NCBI RefSeq assembly: GCF_004421005.1
Contig: NZ_CP038026.1
Span: forward strand, 5,823,623-5,887,622
DNA from: Pseudoduganella plicata
Lineage (GTDB): Bacteria; Pseudomonadota; Gammaproteobacteria; Burkholderiales; Burkholderiaceae_D
Reading direction: 5' to 3'
DNA: 64,000 nt
Both the position numbers and the translations under genes were made by a program. How positions within the stretch are numbered: position 1 is the first letter of the stretch; every line of letters begins with the position of its first letter. Below, piece after piece: positions 49,598 through 58,688 of this stretch. The notes beneath the pieces were generated by a model. The model was not told where the DNA came from. It made no database searches and saw only the letters and a program-made list of their open reading frames with translations.

Positions 49598-50086
49598 TCA
49601 ATGACCGCTATGGGGCGGAAGCGGACGAACATGACCGGAGTGTGGGCACAGGATGACGGCGGTTTTCGCGGCCGCTTGTGCGCTCACTCATCTGTTGTAG
49701 ATACGCTCAGAGGTTTTGTCAGGCGCTCCAAGGCTCACGAAGATGGCGGTTCGTCGACGTGGCTGCTGTGTCGCTGCAAACGCAAGAGAAGAACGGCCGA
49801 GTCGTGCCTGGAACCTTTTGAAATGGCGCCGGAAATCCTTGAGCGATTCCACGTATCCGGCGGTGATGGAATCGGCATCGCAACGCTCCCGCCTGGTGAG
49901 GCGGCGCGAGCGTGTGCTGAAGTATCGAGGTATATCCCCGTGGATACCCGGCATCAGCTGAATATGGGCAGCATCTCAGCTGGACGGCCGGGCGGGGTGA
50001 CCGGTAGCGGACTGCATGAGTGGCTCTGCGTGGAGCGCGACTGCCTTCAGAGCCAGGATGTGTCTTGTCCGGCGTTCCGGGCAGCG
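49598..50086. other. Gene-poor end of the accessory region
   Basis: About 490 bases without a supported gene. It includes repeat copy E. Frames on both strands lack family features. Confidence 0.4.
49612..49630 (+). repeat. CGGCCAAAAGCGG-type repeat, degenerate copy E
   Basis: GGGGCGGAAGCGGACGAAC follows the last orphan gene by 15 bases and keeps the AAGCGGAC part of the motif. Confidence 0.4.
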
Positions 50087-50626
50087 TCAGGCCGCAATCG
50101 GCATCGTCGGTTGCGGCGCAGGGCCCGGACCCGGCGTGCCGTTGGCCGCCAGCTCGCGCAGTTCGGCCAGACCCGCTTCCAGGTCGAACGGCTCGTCCCG
50201 CAGCAGCGCGTCGATCAATGCGATCGACAGCGTCAGCGCCGCATTAGCGACCGTGCCGCAACGAAACGGCAGGATCAGGCGGTAGCGTCCCTCCATCTTC
50301 GGCACGCCGCCGACAAACCCGACCATCACTTCGTCGCCCGTCAGGCGGTGCAGTTCGATGGCGACGCTCTGGATCAGACGCGCCAGCTGCAGGCCCTCGC
50401 ACGGAGCGTCCGGTTCCTCCGGCACGACTTCGTCGCCCACAATGCCGATCAGGCTGCGGCCGCGGCGCAGACCCGGCAGTACCTTGGCCAGGCGCTCGCG
50501 AAGCTGCGCCATCGTGGCGGCGCACGCGGGGGCCGGGTGGCCCAGGTCAAGAATGCTCAGCAGGCAGGGCTCGGTGCTGTACCGGTTGGCACTGCCCAGA
50601 TAACGTTGGTCGACAATCTTCATCAT
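50087..50626 (-). CDS. Stand-alone cyanophycin-synthetase-like N-terminal domain protein
   Basis: This 179-residue product resembles the N-terminal domain of cyanophycin synthetase CphA. The similar parts are MKIVDQRYLGSANRYSTEPCLLSILDLG at the start, LRERLAKVLPGL, LARLIQSVAIELHRLTGDEVMVGFVGGVPKMEGRYRLILPF and TVANAALTLSIALIDALL. The ATP-grasp and Mur-ligase-like domains that add Asp and Arg are absent, and no cph gene lies nearby. ATG 50626 is chosen because AGGG stands seven bases ahead; ATG 50632 and 50623 are alternatives. It might bind the polymer or a primer, or regulate a synthetase encoded elsewhere. Confidence in the homology is moderate. Confidence 0.55.
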   Translation of the reverse strand: MMKIVDQRYLGSANRYSTEPCLLSILDLGHPAPACAATMAQLRERLAKVLPGLRRGRSLIGIVGDEVVPEEPDAPCEGLQLARLIQSVAIELHRLTGDEVMVGFVGGVPKMEGRYRLILPFRCGTVANAALTLSIALIDALLRDEPFDLEAGLAELRELAANGTPGPGPAPQPTMPIAA

Positions 50627-50792
50627 AGCCATCCCTGAAAAAAAGCTGCCAACGCCCGTTCCGGTTTCTCAAGCGGAACGTGACGCTGGCTTAATGATGG
50701 CATTATCTCAAGTACTTTCCTGGCGCGGCATCGGTAGATTCCTATTGCTGTGTAAGACAACCCTTACACGGAGCTCTGCCTTCAAGGGAAGC

Positions 50793-51800
50793 TCAACCTT
50801 CTTCGCGGTGGCGCCGCAGCCAGATCGCGGCGGCAATCATGAGCACGCCGGCCAGGGCGCCGATCAGCAGATTGGGTGTCGCCACGGCGGCCCACGAGCC
50901 ATTGAACAAGGCGTCCACGACGCCATGCACTTCGGACGTCGGGCCCCGCTCGGCGACAGCGCCCGCATATTCCACCGGTCGGCGCAGCGCTTCGATGGCA
51001 AACCACGAGCCGGGCACGACGCTGACGAGCAGCCGGCTGATGATGTTCGAGAACAGCCACTCCATGTCCAGCCCCAGCGTAAATGCCTTGTTGGCCCACG
51101 ACAGCAGCATTGCCGTCAGCAGCGGCGCCCCGACCGCCCACAGGAATACCTTGGAGCGGGCCCAGCTCGACACCATCAGGAGCCAGCCGACCGTCGGCAG
51201 CGCCCACAGCATGTAGACGGGCACCAGTGCGACCAGCTTCAACGGTGTCAGCCAGAAGTGCGGAGAGGTCAGCAGTAACGGCAGCACATTGGTACCCTTG
51301 TAAGCCAGCACGCCCAATGCGATCAGTGTGACCAGCAAGGCTGTCGCCAGGGCCAGTACGACGATCCCCAGCGGTATCAGCAGCAGTGCCAGCGCCGCTT
51401 TCGACACTACGGTGGCCGCATCCGACACGGGCAGCGACTTCCAGAACAGCAGGCTGCGGTCGCGCCGCTCGTTGTACAGCGCGCCGATGCAGTAGGAGAA
51501 CACCATGAACCCCAGTGCCATGTAGAGCGGGGCGGCGACGATCGGATACGTCGCGGCGGCCTTGTCCGCCAGGGCCACTTGCTGGCGCTGGCCCATCAGG
51601 ATGGTGACGCCCGACGCTTTGCCTTCCGGCATATCCCAATGAATCTCGGCGTTGTGGCCCATGAAGGCCATGGCCAGCGCGAAGGCCACCATCAGCGTGG
51701 CGATCGCCACGGGCACCCACAGCAGCATGCCCTTGTGCTCCCAGTATTCGCGCCGGATCAGCCATCCCATCGTTTTCAGTTTCGGCTCCATCGGTTTCAT
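50793..51800 (-). CDS. ABC-2 type transporter permease
   Basis: This 335-residue integral membrane protein has six hydrophobic segments (MLLWVPVAIATLMVAFALAM, AAPLYMALGFMVFSYCIGALY, ALALLLIPLGIVVLALATALLV and others). The N-terminus LIRREYWEHKG and the RRDRSLLFWKSLPVSDAATVVSK loop are typical of ABC-2 permeases. It starts with a four-base overlap to the ATPase gene. The substrate is unknown; the YtrA-like regulator suggests an envelope-stress or antibiotic-related exporter. Confidence 0.88.
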   Translation of the reverse strand: MKPMEPKLKTMGWLIRREYWEHKGMLLWVPVAIATLMVAFALAMAFMGHNAEIHWDMPEGKASGVTILMGQRQQVALADKAAATYPIVAAPLYMALGFMVFSYCIGALYNERRDRSLLFWKSLPVSDAATVVSKAALALLLIPLGIVVLALATALLVTLIALGVLAYKGTNVLPLLLTSPHFWLTPLKLVALVPVYMLWALPTVGWLLMVSSWARSKVFLWAVGAPLLTAMLLSWANKAFTLGLDMEWLFSNIISRLLVSVVPGSWFAIEALRRPVEYAGAVAERGPTSEVHGVVDALFNGSWAAVATPNLLIGALAGVLMIAAAIWLRRHREEG

Positions 51801-52654
51801 TCGTAGCTCCCTCTCATGCTGGCGACGAACAGGTCCGCCACGCTGGGCGTGCGCAGTTCGCCAAGATTTTGCAATTGCTGGCGCGGCACCCCGTCGAACA
51901 GCATGACGGGCTTGCCGAACACGGTACGCTGCGTCATCGGCTGCAGCGCGTTGGCCGCCGCGGCCTGGTGCGGCTCTACCATCACCTCCGTATAGCGCTC
52001 GCCGATTTCATCCATCGAGGCGGACAGCGTGATGCGCCCGTCCTGGATGAACAGCAGGTCGGTCAGGATGTGTTCCACTTCCTCGATCTGGTGCGTCGTG
52101 ATGACGATCGTCTTGTTCTCGTCGAAGTAGTCTTCCAGCAGGTTCTGGTAGAACTGCTTGCGGTACAGGATGTCCAGGCCCAGCGTGGGTTCGTCCAGCA
52201 CCAGCAGCTTCGCGTCGATCGCCATCACGAGCGCCAGGTGCAGCTGGACGATCATCCCTTTCGACATGGCCTTCACGCGCATGTCCGGGGTCAGTTTCGT
52301 GTTGGCCAGGTAGCGCTCCGCCTTGCTGCGGTCGAAGCGGGGATGGACACCGGCCACGAAGTCGATCGCCTCCTTCACCTTCAGCCAGCGGGGCAGGATG
52401 GCGACGTCGGCGATGAAGCAGACGTCGTTCATCAGCTCGTCGCGCTGGCGGCGCGGGTCCATGCCCAGGACGGTCAGGTCACCGTCGAAGCGGCACAGGC
52501 CGAGGATCGCTTTCAAGGTCGTCGTCTTGCCCGAGCCGTTCGGGCCGATCAGGCCGACGATGCGGCCGGGCTGGATCGCGAACGTGGTGCCGTCGAGCGC
52601 CGTCCGCTTGCCATAGCGCTTGGTGAGGTTGCGGGCGCTGATAATCGGGCTCAT
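51797..52654 (-). CDS. ABC transporter ATP-binding protein
   Basis: This 285-residue ATPase has Walker A GLIGPNGSGKTT, the Q-loop region before NDVCFIADVA, the signature MSKGMIVQLHLAL (degenerate LSGGQ), Walker B LLVLDEPTLGLD and the switch TTHQIEEVE. Upstream codons are in frame, but ATG 52654 gives the normal start PIISARNLTKRYGKRTAL. It overlaps the regulator gene stop by four bases. It pairs with the permease at 50793. Confidence 0.94.
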   Translation of the reverse strand: MSPIISARNLTKRYGKRTALDGTTFAIQPGRIVGLIGPNGSGKTTTLKAILGLCRFDGDLTVLGMDPRRQRDELMNDVCFIADVAILPRWLKVKEAIDFVAGVHPRFDRSKAERYLANTKLTPDMRVKAMSKGMIVQLHLALVMAIDAKLLVLDEPTLGLDILYRKQFYQNLLEDYFDENKTIVITTHQIEEVEHILTDLLFIQDGRITLSASMDEIGERYTEVMVEPHQAAAANALQPMTQRTVFGKPVMLFDGVPRQQLQNLGELRTPSVADLFVASMRGSYE

Positions 52655-53013
52655 TGGGGGCTCCCTGTGCTTCCCACTGCGCGCAGCAGGCCTTCGAGAT
52701 CCAGTCCCAGCCGGCGAATGCGTTCCACCATCGCCGGCCATTCCTCGCGAATGAAACGCTCGCGCTCGCTGGCCAGCAGTTTTTCGACAGCTCCTTCGGT
52801 AACGTACATGCCTAATCCCCTCCGTTTTTCGACCAGCGTTTCATCGACCAGCTCCTGGTATGCCCGGGAGACGGTAATCGGGTTGAGCTGAAAATCCGCC
52901 GCGACCTGCCGCACGGAGGGCAGGGCGTCGCCGGGTTTCAGCACCCCGTCGAGCATCATGCCGATCACCCGCTCCTTGAGCTGGCGGTAGATCGGCGACT
53001 TGTCATTCCACAT
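52651..53013 (-). CDS. GntR family (YtrA subfamily) regulator
   Basis: This 120-residue protein has an N-terminal winged helix (IYRQLKERVIGMMLDGVLKPGDALPSVRQVAADFQLNPITVSRAYQEL) and a short C-terminal helical part. It is the size of YtrA-type repressors that lack a large effector domain. The ATG follows GGGAGG. It is the first gene of the ABC operon, and a clear dyad at 53046-53073 upstream is its likely operator, so autoregulation is expected. Confidence 0.93.
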   Translation of the reverse strand: MWNDKSPIYRQLKERVIGMMLDGVLKPGDALPSVRQVAADFQLNPITVSRAYQELVDETLVEKRRGLGMYVTEGAVEKLLASERERFIREEWPAMVERIRRLGLDLEGLLRAVGSTGSPQ

Positions 53014-53045
53014 ACATGGTTCCTCCCGTCGTGCCTGATGATGAT

Positions 53046-53073
53046 CTAGTGTTGTAGTGAACTATAACACTAG
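53046..53073. promoter_or_regulatory. Probable GntR operator overlapping the operon promoter
   Basis: CTAGTGTT (53046-53053) and AACACTAG (53066-53073) are perfect inverted arms with a 12-base spacer containing TAGT/ACTA. On the reverse strand the site includes a TATAGT hexamer usable as -10, 33 bases before the GntR start. This layout is typical of YtrA-like autorepression. Confidence 0.65.
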
Positions 53074-53723
53074 AATTCGGGCCCGAGCGGATTTTTGTGT
53101 CAATAGCTGCGGGCGGGGCTGTCAAATCTGACAGGTGGTCAGGCGCGAGGGCGCAATATGAGTCCGATTTCAACGACCGGGCTGACGGGCGCATCAGGGA
53201 TACTGCCGCGCCACGGCAGTGAAACAAAGTATTTTCCGCAGACGGTTGCCGACATCCATTTAACGCTGTTCAGTCCGTTTGAAACCTCGCAAACATGCGG
53301 GCCGGCGCCGCAATTAAGCGGTTATTAGCAGCGGTGATATCGGATATGCAAACGAAAAATAACAATATCAAGGCTCGAGGCAGCCCCTTCCATTACCGTC
53401 ATTATGAGTGTAACAAATGTGTTTGATAGGTAACCGATATTTCATCAAAGCTAATGTAACGTAATATTGCAACATCGTTGAAAACGTAAAATACCGTGTT
53501 ATATTGGGTTCACCGATGCCGCACCAGTTACCGGCTTTGAGGTAAATCATTGCGCTGTTTCATTAACATGGCGATGATGCCTCCACGCTCACCCATCCGG
53601 CACAGCCGCCCGGAATCGCCGGTAGCGCGACATCGCCTGCTCCGTACACGTCAACGTAATTCCCGCCATTTCGGGGGATGCGGCCTGGCGCGTGACTGAT
53701 AACCATCGTTACCACGTCATATT
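53074..53723. other. Long intergenic region between gntR and the SulP gene
   Basis: About 650 bases. The part 53330-53560 is strikingly AT-rich for this genome. No gene, tRNA or repeat is evident. It probably holds the SulP promoter and upstream regulatory sequence. Confidence 0.4.
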
Positions 53724-55949
53724 ATGAATATCGCAAACCTCAAAAACGACCTTAAATACGATATACCGGCCGGCATTGTGGTCTTCCTGGTCGCCCTGCC
53801 ATTATGCCTTGGTATTGCCCTGGCATCGGGCGCACCGCTATTTTCCGGCATTATCTCGGGCATCATTGGCGGCATTATCGTCGGCATGCTGAGCGGCTCG
53901 CAGACCAGCGTCAGCGGGCCCGCAGCCGGTCTCGCAGCCGTCGTGCTGGCATCCATTACCAAGCTGGGCGCATTCGAGATCCTGCTGGTCGCCATTCTGA
54001 TTGCCGGCTTCCTGCAATTGGCCATGGGGATATTCCGCGCGGGCTTTATCGCCAATTACGTCCCGTCGAACGTGATCAAGGGGCTGCTGGCCGCCATTGG
54101 CGTGCTGCTGATCCTGAAACAGATACCGCACGCGATCGGCTACGACCGCAGCGGCGCGGACGCCTTCGCGTTTGCCCAGGCGAACGGGGAGAACACGTTC
54201 TCCGCCATTGCCAGTGCCTTCAACGTCATCACGCCCGGCGCCGTCGTCATTGCCGCGCTGTCGATGCTGGTACTGCTGTACTGGGATCGCACGCCTTTGA
54301 GGAACATCAAGCTGCTGCCCGCGCCGCTGTTCGTCGTCGTGCTGGGTGTCGTGCTCAATATCCTGTTCAACCGTTACGTGCCGGCGCTGCGCATCGAACC
54401 GAGTCACCTGGTGGACATACCGCCGCTGGACGCGTCCAACCTGGGCGCGTATCTGCAGCTGCCCGACCTGGCGCATCTGGCCAACCGCGACGTGTGGATC
54501 GTCGCCTTCACGATCGCCATCGTGGCGTCGCTGGAGACGCTGCTCAACGTGGAGGCGGTGGACAAGCTCGATCCGCACAAGCGCGAGACGCCGACCAACC
54601 GCGAGCTGGTCGCGCAGGGCTTCGGCAATATCGCCGCCGGCCTGCTGGGCGGGCTGCCGGTCACGTCCGTGATCGTGCGCAGTTCCGTCAACATCCACAG
54701 CGGCAATCGCACCAAGATGTCCGCCGTGTTCCATGGCCTGCTGCTGCTTGCCAGCGTGCTCGTGCTGAGTCCGATGCTGAACGCGATTCCGCTGGCTGCG
54801 CTGGCCGCCATCCTGATCATGACGGGCTACAAGCTGGCCAAGGTTTCGCTGTTCACGGACATGTACCGCAAAGGATGGTCGCAGTTCGTGCCGTTCGCGA
54901 TCACGATCGTCGCGATCGTCGCCATCGACCTGCTGATGGGCGTCCTGATCGGCCTGGCCGCCAGCCTGTTCTACCTGATGCGCAGCAACTTCCGCAATCC
55001 GTACACGATCGAACAGTACCGTCTGCATATCGGCGAAGTCATCAAGATGGAGCTGCCGAACCAGGTGTCGTTCCTGAACAAGGCCACGATCAAGTCGACC
55101 CTGTGGGAAATTCCCAACGGCGCGAAAGTGCTGATCGACGCCAGCAACGCCGACTTCATCGATCACGACGTGCTGGAAACCATCCAGGACTTCCGCATCG
55201 TGGCGGCCGAGCGCGACATCCAGCTGAACGTCATCGGCCTGCGCGACGAGTACCAGTTGAGCGACCCGATCCAGTTCGTCCCGGCGCTGGACAAGGAAAC
55301 GCAGACACGGTTGCAGCCGGCGGACGTGCTGCAGCTGCTGCGCGACGGCAACGAGCGCTTCAAGGCCGGCCGCTGGATCAAGAAATACTACCTGCACCAG
55401 GCCGACGCCACCGCCGGCGGGCAGCATCCGATGGCCGTTGTCGTCAACTGCATCGATTCGCGCACGTCCCCGGAGATCATCTTCGACCAGGGCCTGGGCG
55501 ACCTGCTGACGATCCGCATCGCCGGCAACGTGATCAGCAAGGAAATCATCGGCAGCCTGGAAATCGCCCACAAGCTGGGGGCCAAGCTGATCGTGGTGAA
55601 AGGCCACTCCAGCTGCGGCGCGATCGGGCTGGCGCTGAAGAACGAGCACTCTCACAGCATCGGCTCGATCACGGGCAAGATCCAGACGGCGATCCGCCAG
55701 TGCCAGTGCGGCGAAGCGCACGGCGCGACAGGCAGTGAGCTGGAGCGGGTCACGCGTCAGAACATCGAGAACTCGCTGGGTGAAATCATCGCCAACAGCG
55801 AGTACCTGCGCGGCTGCATCGAACGGGGCGAAATGGGCCTGGTTGGCGCCTATCACGACATCGCCACGCGCACCGTGGAATTCGGCGAGCTGGTGACGCC
55901 GCAGGCCTTCGACCGTTATCGGACGGGACCTTCGGGGCTGGCTGCCTGA
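53724..55949 (+). CDS. SulP family anion transporter fused to STAS and beta-carbonic anhydrase domains
   Basis: This 741-residue fusion has a SulP membrane domain at about residues 1-430 (DIPAGIVVFLVALPLCLGIALASGAPLFSGI and GSQTSVSGPAAGLAA). A STAS-like domain lies at about 450-520 (FLNKATIKSTLWEIPNGAKVLIDASNADFIDHDVLE). A beta-carbonic anhydrase follows from about 535, with zinc ligands in VVVNCIDSRTSPE and VKGHSSCGAIG. The catalytic Asp-Arg pair is in CIDSR. The fusion suggests uptake of bicarbonate (or another anion) linked to CO2/bicarbonate interconversion at the membrane. The start ATG 53724 is well placed before the first helix. Confidence 0.93.
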   Translation: MNIANLKNDLKYDIPAGIVVFLVALPLCLGIALASGAPLFSGIISGIIGGIIVGMLSGSQTSVSGPAAGLAAVVLASITKLGAFEILLVAILIAGFLQLAMGIFRAGFIANYVPSNVIKGLLAAIGVLLILKQIPHAIGYDRSGADAFAFAQANGENTFSAIASAFNVITPGAVVIAALSMLVLLYWDRTPLRNIKLLPAPLFVVVLGVVLNILFNRYVPALRIEPSHLVDIPPLDASNLGAYLQLPDLAHLANRDVWIVAFTIAIVASLETLLNVEAVDKLDPHKRETPTNRELVAQGFGNIAAGLLGGLPVTSVIVRSSVNIHSGNRTKMSAVFHGLLLLASVLVLSPMLNAIPLAALAAILIMTGYKLAKVSLFTDMYRKGWSQFVPFAITIVAIVAIDLLMGVLIGLAASLFYLMRSNFRNPYTIEQYRLHIGEVIKMELPNQVSFLNKATIKSTLWEIPNGAKVLIDASNADFIDHDVLETIQDFRIVAAERDIQLNVIGLRDEYQLSDPIQFVPALDKETQTRLQPADVLQLLRDGNERFKAGRWIKKYYLHQADATAGGQHPMAVVVNCIDSRTSPEIIFDQGLGDLLTIRIAGNVISKEIIGSLEIAHKLGAKLIVVKGHSSCGAIGLALKNEHSHSIGSITGKIQTAIRQCQCGEAHGATGSELERVTRQNIENSLGEIIANSEYLRGCIERGEMGLVGAYHDIATRTVEFGELVTPQAFDRYRTGPSGLAA

Positions 55950-56497
55950 CGCCGGTCCCCGTCGGCGAACACGAGGTACCAGAACAGGGCCACCTCGTGC
56001 GCCAGCCCGGGCACGGCCGCGTACAGCATGCGGTCGTGGCCCGCGAGCCGAAAGCCATAGCGCCGGTAGAAACGGCAAGCCGGCACGTTGGTCGACTGCG
56101 TCTCCAGGCGCAGGCCGGCCAGGCCCGCCGACATTGCCCACTCGCGCGCCGCGTCCATCAGGGCGCGCCCCAGGCCGGCGCCGCGGGAGCGCCTGGCTAC
56201 CGCGACGTCGTCCACCAGCGCGAATCCGTTCCAGTCGCGCGTCACCGCCAGGTAACCGCACAGTGCATCATTGGCGCAGGCGGCGAACAGGGCACCATCT
56301 TCTTGCGGCACCAGGTCCTCCACGTGCTCGCCGTACGATTTCCGGTAGCGCGTCACCGGCACGATCGTGTCGATGTCGTCCGCTCCGAACGGCGGCGCGG
56401 CCACCGCAGTGACGTCGAACGAGAAATCGCCGGCGGCCAGCGCCGCGTGTTCGAGCCTGGCGACGGTCAGGATGCGGTAATCCGGGTGTGCGGTCAT
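55916..56497 (-). CDS. GNAT family N-acetyltransferase
   Basis: This 193-residue product has the acetyl-CoA-binding segment VAVARRSRGAGLGRALMDAAREWA (the R-x-x-G-x-G/A motif) and the late strand LRLETQSTNVPACRFYRRYGF. That resembles streptothricin acetyltransferase-like and other small-molecule or protein acetyltransferases. ATG 56497 is chosen; the frame upstream has no domain. Its 3' end overlaps the convergent SulP gene by 34 bases. The substrate cannot be told from sequence. Confidence 0.88.
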   Translation of the reverse strand: MTAHPDYRILTVARLEHAALAAGDFSFDVTAVAAPPFGADDIDTIVPVTRYRKSYGEHVEDLVPQEDGALFAACANDALCGYLAVTRDWNGFALVDDVAVARRSRGAGLGRALMDAAREWAMSAGLAGLRLETQSTNVPACRFYRRYGFRLAGHDRMLYAAVPGLAHEVALFWYLVFADGDRRQAASPEGPVR

Positions 56498-56741
56498 GGC
56501 ACGGCAGTGTAATCGGAGAGCGGCAGCATAGCACCACCGCGCTTTTACGGGTGTCGCCAGCAGGCTCGGCAAGCTTCTGCTATCATTTTTGCCCATGCCT
56601 GGACAGGAACCGCAATCCTCTCCGGTACGACAGACAACCCGATTGCCAACCCCCGACACCGTTGCCACGTCCGTGACGCTGGCAGCATGGCGACGCCGTG
56701 CCCGCGCAGCGGTGCCATCCCAACCGATTATCAAGGAATCC

Positions 56742-57845
56742 ATGGCTGCATTATTCGCCCCATTCAAACTCAAGGACGTCACGCTGCGTAACCGTATCGC
56801 GGTGCCGCCGATGTGCCAGTACAGCGCCGTCGACGGCCACACCACGGACTGGCACCAGGCGCACTATGCGTCAATCGCCCGCGGCGGCGCGGGCCTGGTC
56901 ATCGTCGAAGCGACGGCCGTATCGCCGGAAGGCCGCATCACGCCCGGCTGCACGGGCCTGTGGACCGACACGCAGATCGACGGCATGGCCGCCATTGCCG
57001 CCAGCATCAAGGCCGGCGGCGCCGTTGCCGGCATCCAGATCGCGCACGCCGGCCGCAAGGCCAGCGCCAACCGTCCGTGGGAAGGCGACGACCATATCGC
57101 GCCCGACGATTCGCGCGGCTGGGAAACCATCGCGCCATCGGCTATCGCGTTCGGGGAGAACCTGCCGCAAGTGCCGCGCGCCATGACGAAGGACGATATT
57201 GCCCGCGTCACCGCCGACTTCGTGGCCGCCGCCAGGCGCGCACTGGCCGCCGGCTTCGAATGGCTGGAACTGCACTTCGCGCACGGCTACCTGGCGCAGA
57301 GCTTCTTCAACGTGGACGCCAACAAGCGCGACGACGAATACGGCGGCAGCTTCGAAGGCCGCAGCCGCTTCCTGCTCGAGACACTGGCCGCCGTGCGCGC
57401 CGTCTGGCCGCAGAACCTGCCACTGACGGCCCGTTTCGGCGTCATCGAATACGACGGGCGCGACGAAGCGACGCTGGCCGAGTCGATCCGCCTGGTCAAC
57501 CTGATGCGTGAAGCCGGCCTGGATATGCTGAACGTCAGCGTCGGTTTCTCCACGCCGCACGCCAGCATCCCCTGGGCCAGCGGCCCGTTCCTGGCCCCGG
57601 TGGCGCAGCGCGTGCGCGAGGAAACCGGCTTGCCGGTCGCGTCGTCGTGGGGCATCGACGTGCCGGAAGTGGCGAACCGCGTGGTTGCCGACGGCCAGAT
57701 GGACCTCGTGATGATCGGGCGCGCCCACCTGGCCAATCCGCACTATCCGCTCAAGGCGGCGCAACAGCTGGAAGTGGCGCGCCCGACGTGGGTGCTGCCG
57801 GCACCGTATGCGCACTGGCTGGAGCGGTACCGCGGCCAGGCCTGA
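56742..57845 (+). CDS. NADH:flavin oxidoreductase, YqjM-like old yellow enzyme
   Basis: This 367-residue FMN ene-reductase has the YqjM-class markers: NRIAVPPMCQYSAVDG (redox-tuning Cys), QIAHAGRKASANRPWEG, FEWLELHFAHGYLAQSF and DEYGGSFEGRSRFLLE. The C-terminal FMN-phosphate site is VMIGRAHLANPHYP. The His pair that binds the substrate is replaced in part by the family's HFAHGY arrangement. ATG 56742 follows AAGGAA. It reduces activated alkenes with NAD(P)H, and the physiological role is often oxidative-stress related. Confidence 0.94.
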   Translation: MAALFAPFKLKDVTLRNRIAVPPMCQYSAVDGHTTDWHQAHYASIARGGAGLVIVEATAVSPEGRITPGCTGLWTDTQIDGMAAIAASIKAGGAVAGIQIAHAGRKASANRPWEGDDHIAPDDSRGWETIAPSAIAFGENLPQVPRAMTKDDIARVTADFVAAARRALAAGFEWLELHFAHGYLAQSFFNVDANKRDDEYGGSFEGRSRFLLETLAAVRAVWPQNLPLTARFGVIEYDGRDEATLAESIRLVNLMREAGLDMLNVSVGFSTPHASIPWASGPFLAPVAQRVREETGLPVASSWGIDVPEVANRVVADGQMDLVMIGRAHLANPHYPLKAAQQLEVARPTWVLPAPYAHWLERYRGQA

Positions 57846-57863
57846 GCCGTCCACCGCTGCGCG

Positions 57864-58574
57864 TCATCCCATGGCGCGCAGCGCCAGGGCATCCGGCACC
57901 GCGGCGCCGGATGCCGTGTTATCGAAGATGCACCAGGCGGCATCCTGCTGCGCCAGCCACGCATGCACGTCCCACAGCCGCTGTTCTTCGTAGCTCGAGT
58001 AGTAGATGCGCGGGCTGCCGTGCAGCCGCACGTACGCCGTCTCCGCCGTCGGCACGAACGGCCCGGTGTAGGCCACGGCCGGATCGGCCAGCACGCGCGT
58101 GACGCCGGCGTCCCGCAACAGCTGCGTGCCCGTTTCCTCGAACCAGCTGGCATGACGGGCTTCGCACGCGATCAGGCAGTCGAAGCGGGCGTGCAGCGCC
58201 GCGAAGATGGCGCCGGCGGCGGTGGTGTCGAGCGCCAGCTTCGGCGGCAGTTGCACGAGGATGCACCCCAGTTTTTCTCCCAACCCTTCTACTTCGCCGG
58301 CAAAACGCGCGAGCGCTTCCTCCGCCCCGACCAGCTTTGCTTCGTGCGTGATCGCCTTCGGCAGCTTGACGGCAAAGCGGAAGTGGGGTGGGGTGGCGCT
58401 CGCCCACTTTGCATAGGTTTTCGGCTGGTGCGGCCGGTAGAACGACGAATTGATCTCCACCGCGTTGAAGACGGCGGCATAGCGTTCCAGATGGCTGCCC
58501 TCGGCGGGGAAGCTGTCGATGGCGGCGCGCGGCAGCGCCCAGCCGGCGCAGCCGATGTAATGGGAATTGGTCAT
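57864..58574 (-). CDS. DUF72 domain protein
   Basis: This 236-residue TIM-barrel-like protein of the DUF72 (YecE) family shows YIGCAGWALPRAAI, YAAVFNAVEINSSFYRPHQPKTYAKWASATPPHFRFAVKLPKAITHE and YVRLHGSPRIYYSSY. Its function is unknown. It is convergent to the old yellow enzyme gene with an 18-base gap. Confidence 0.93.
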   Translation of the reverse strand: MTNSHYIGCAGWALPRAAIDSFPAEGSHLERYAAVFNAVEINSSFYRPHQPKTYAKWASATPPHFRFAVKLPKAITHEAKLVGAEEALARFAGEVEGLGEKLGCILVQLPPKLALDTTAAGAIFAALHARFDCLIACEARHASWFEETGTQLLRDAGVTRVLADPAVAYTGPFVPTAETAYVRLHGSPRIYYSSYEEQRLWDVHAWLAQQDAAWCIFDNTASGAAVPDALALRAMG

Positions 58575-58688
58575 GCGCCTACTCTACGATAAACGGCGCC
58601 GGCGCGACGTACCGATGGCACGGTTCATGCCGCCATGGGTGCGCTGCGTGCATTATCATGCGCATAAGTTCACAAGCACAGGAAGACC

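Noticed and set aside
47238..49632. Chromosomal integron cassette array
   Set aside because: Small forward genes separated by repeats resemble cassettes, but the gaps lack paired RYYYAAC and GTTRRRY core sites, the repeats precede rather than follow the genes, and no integrase is visible.
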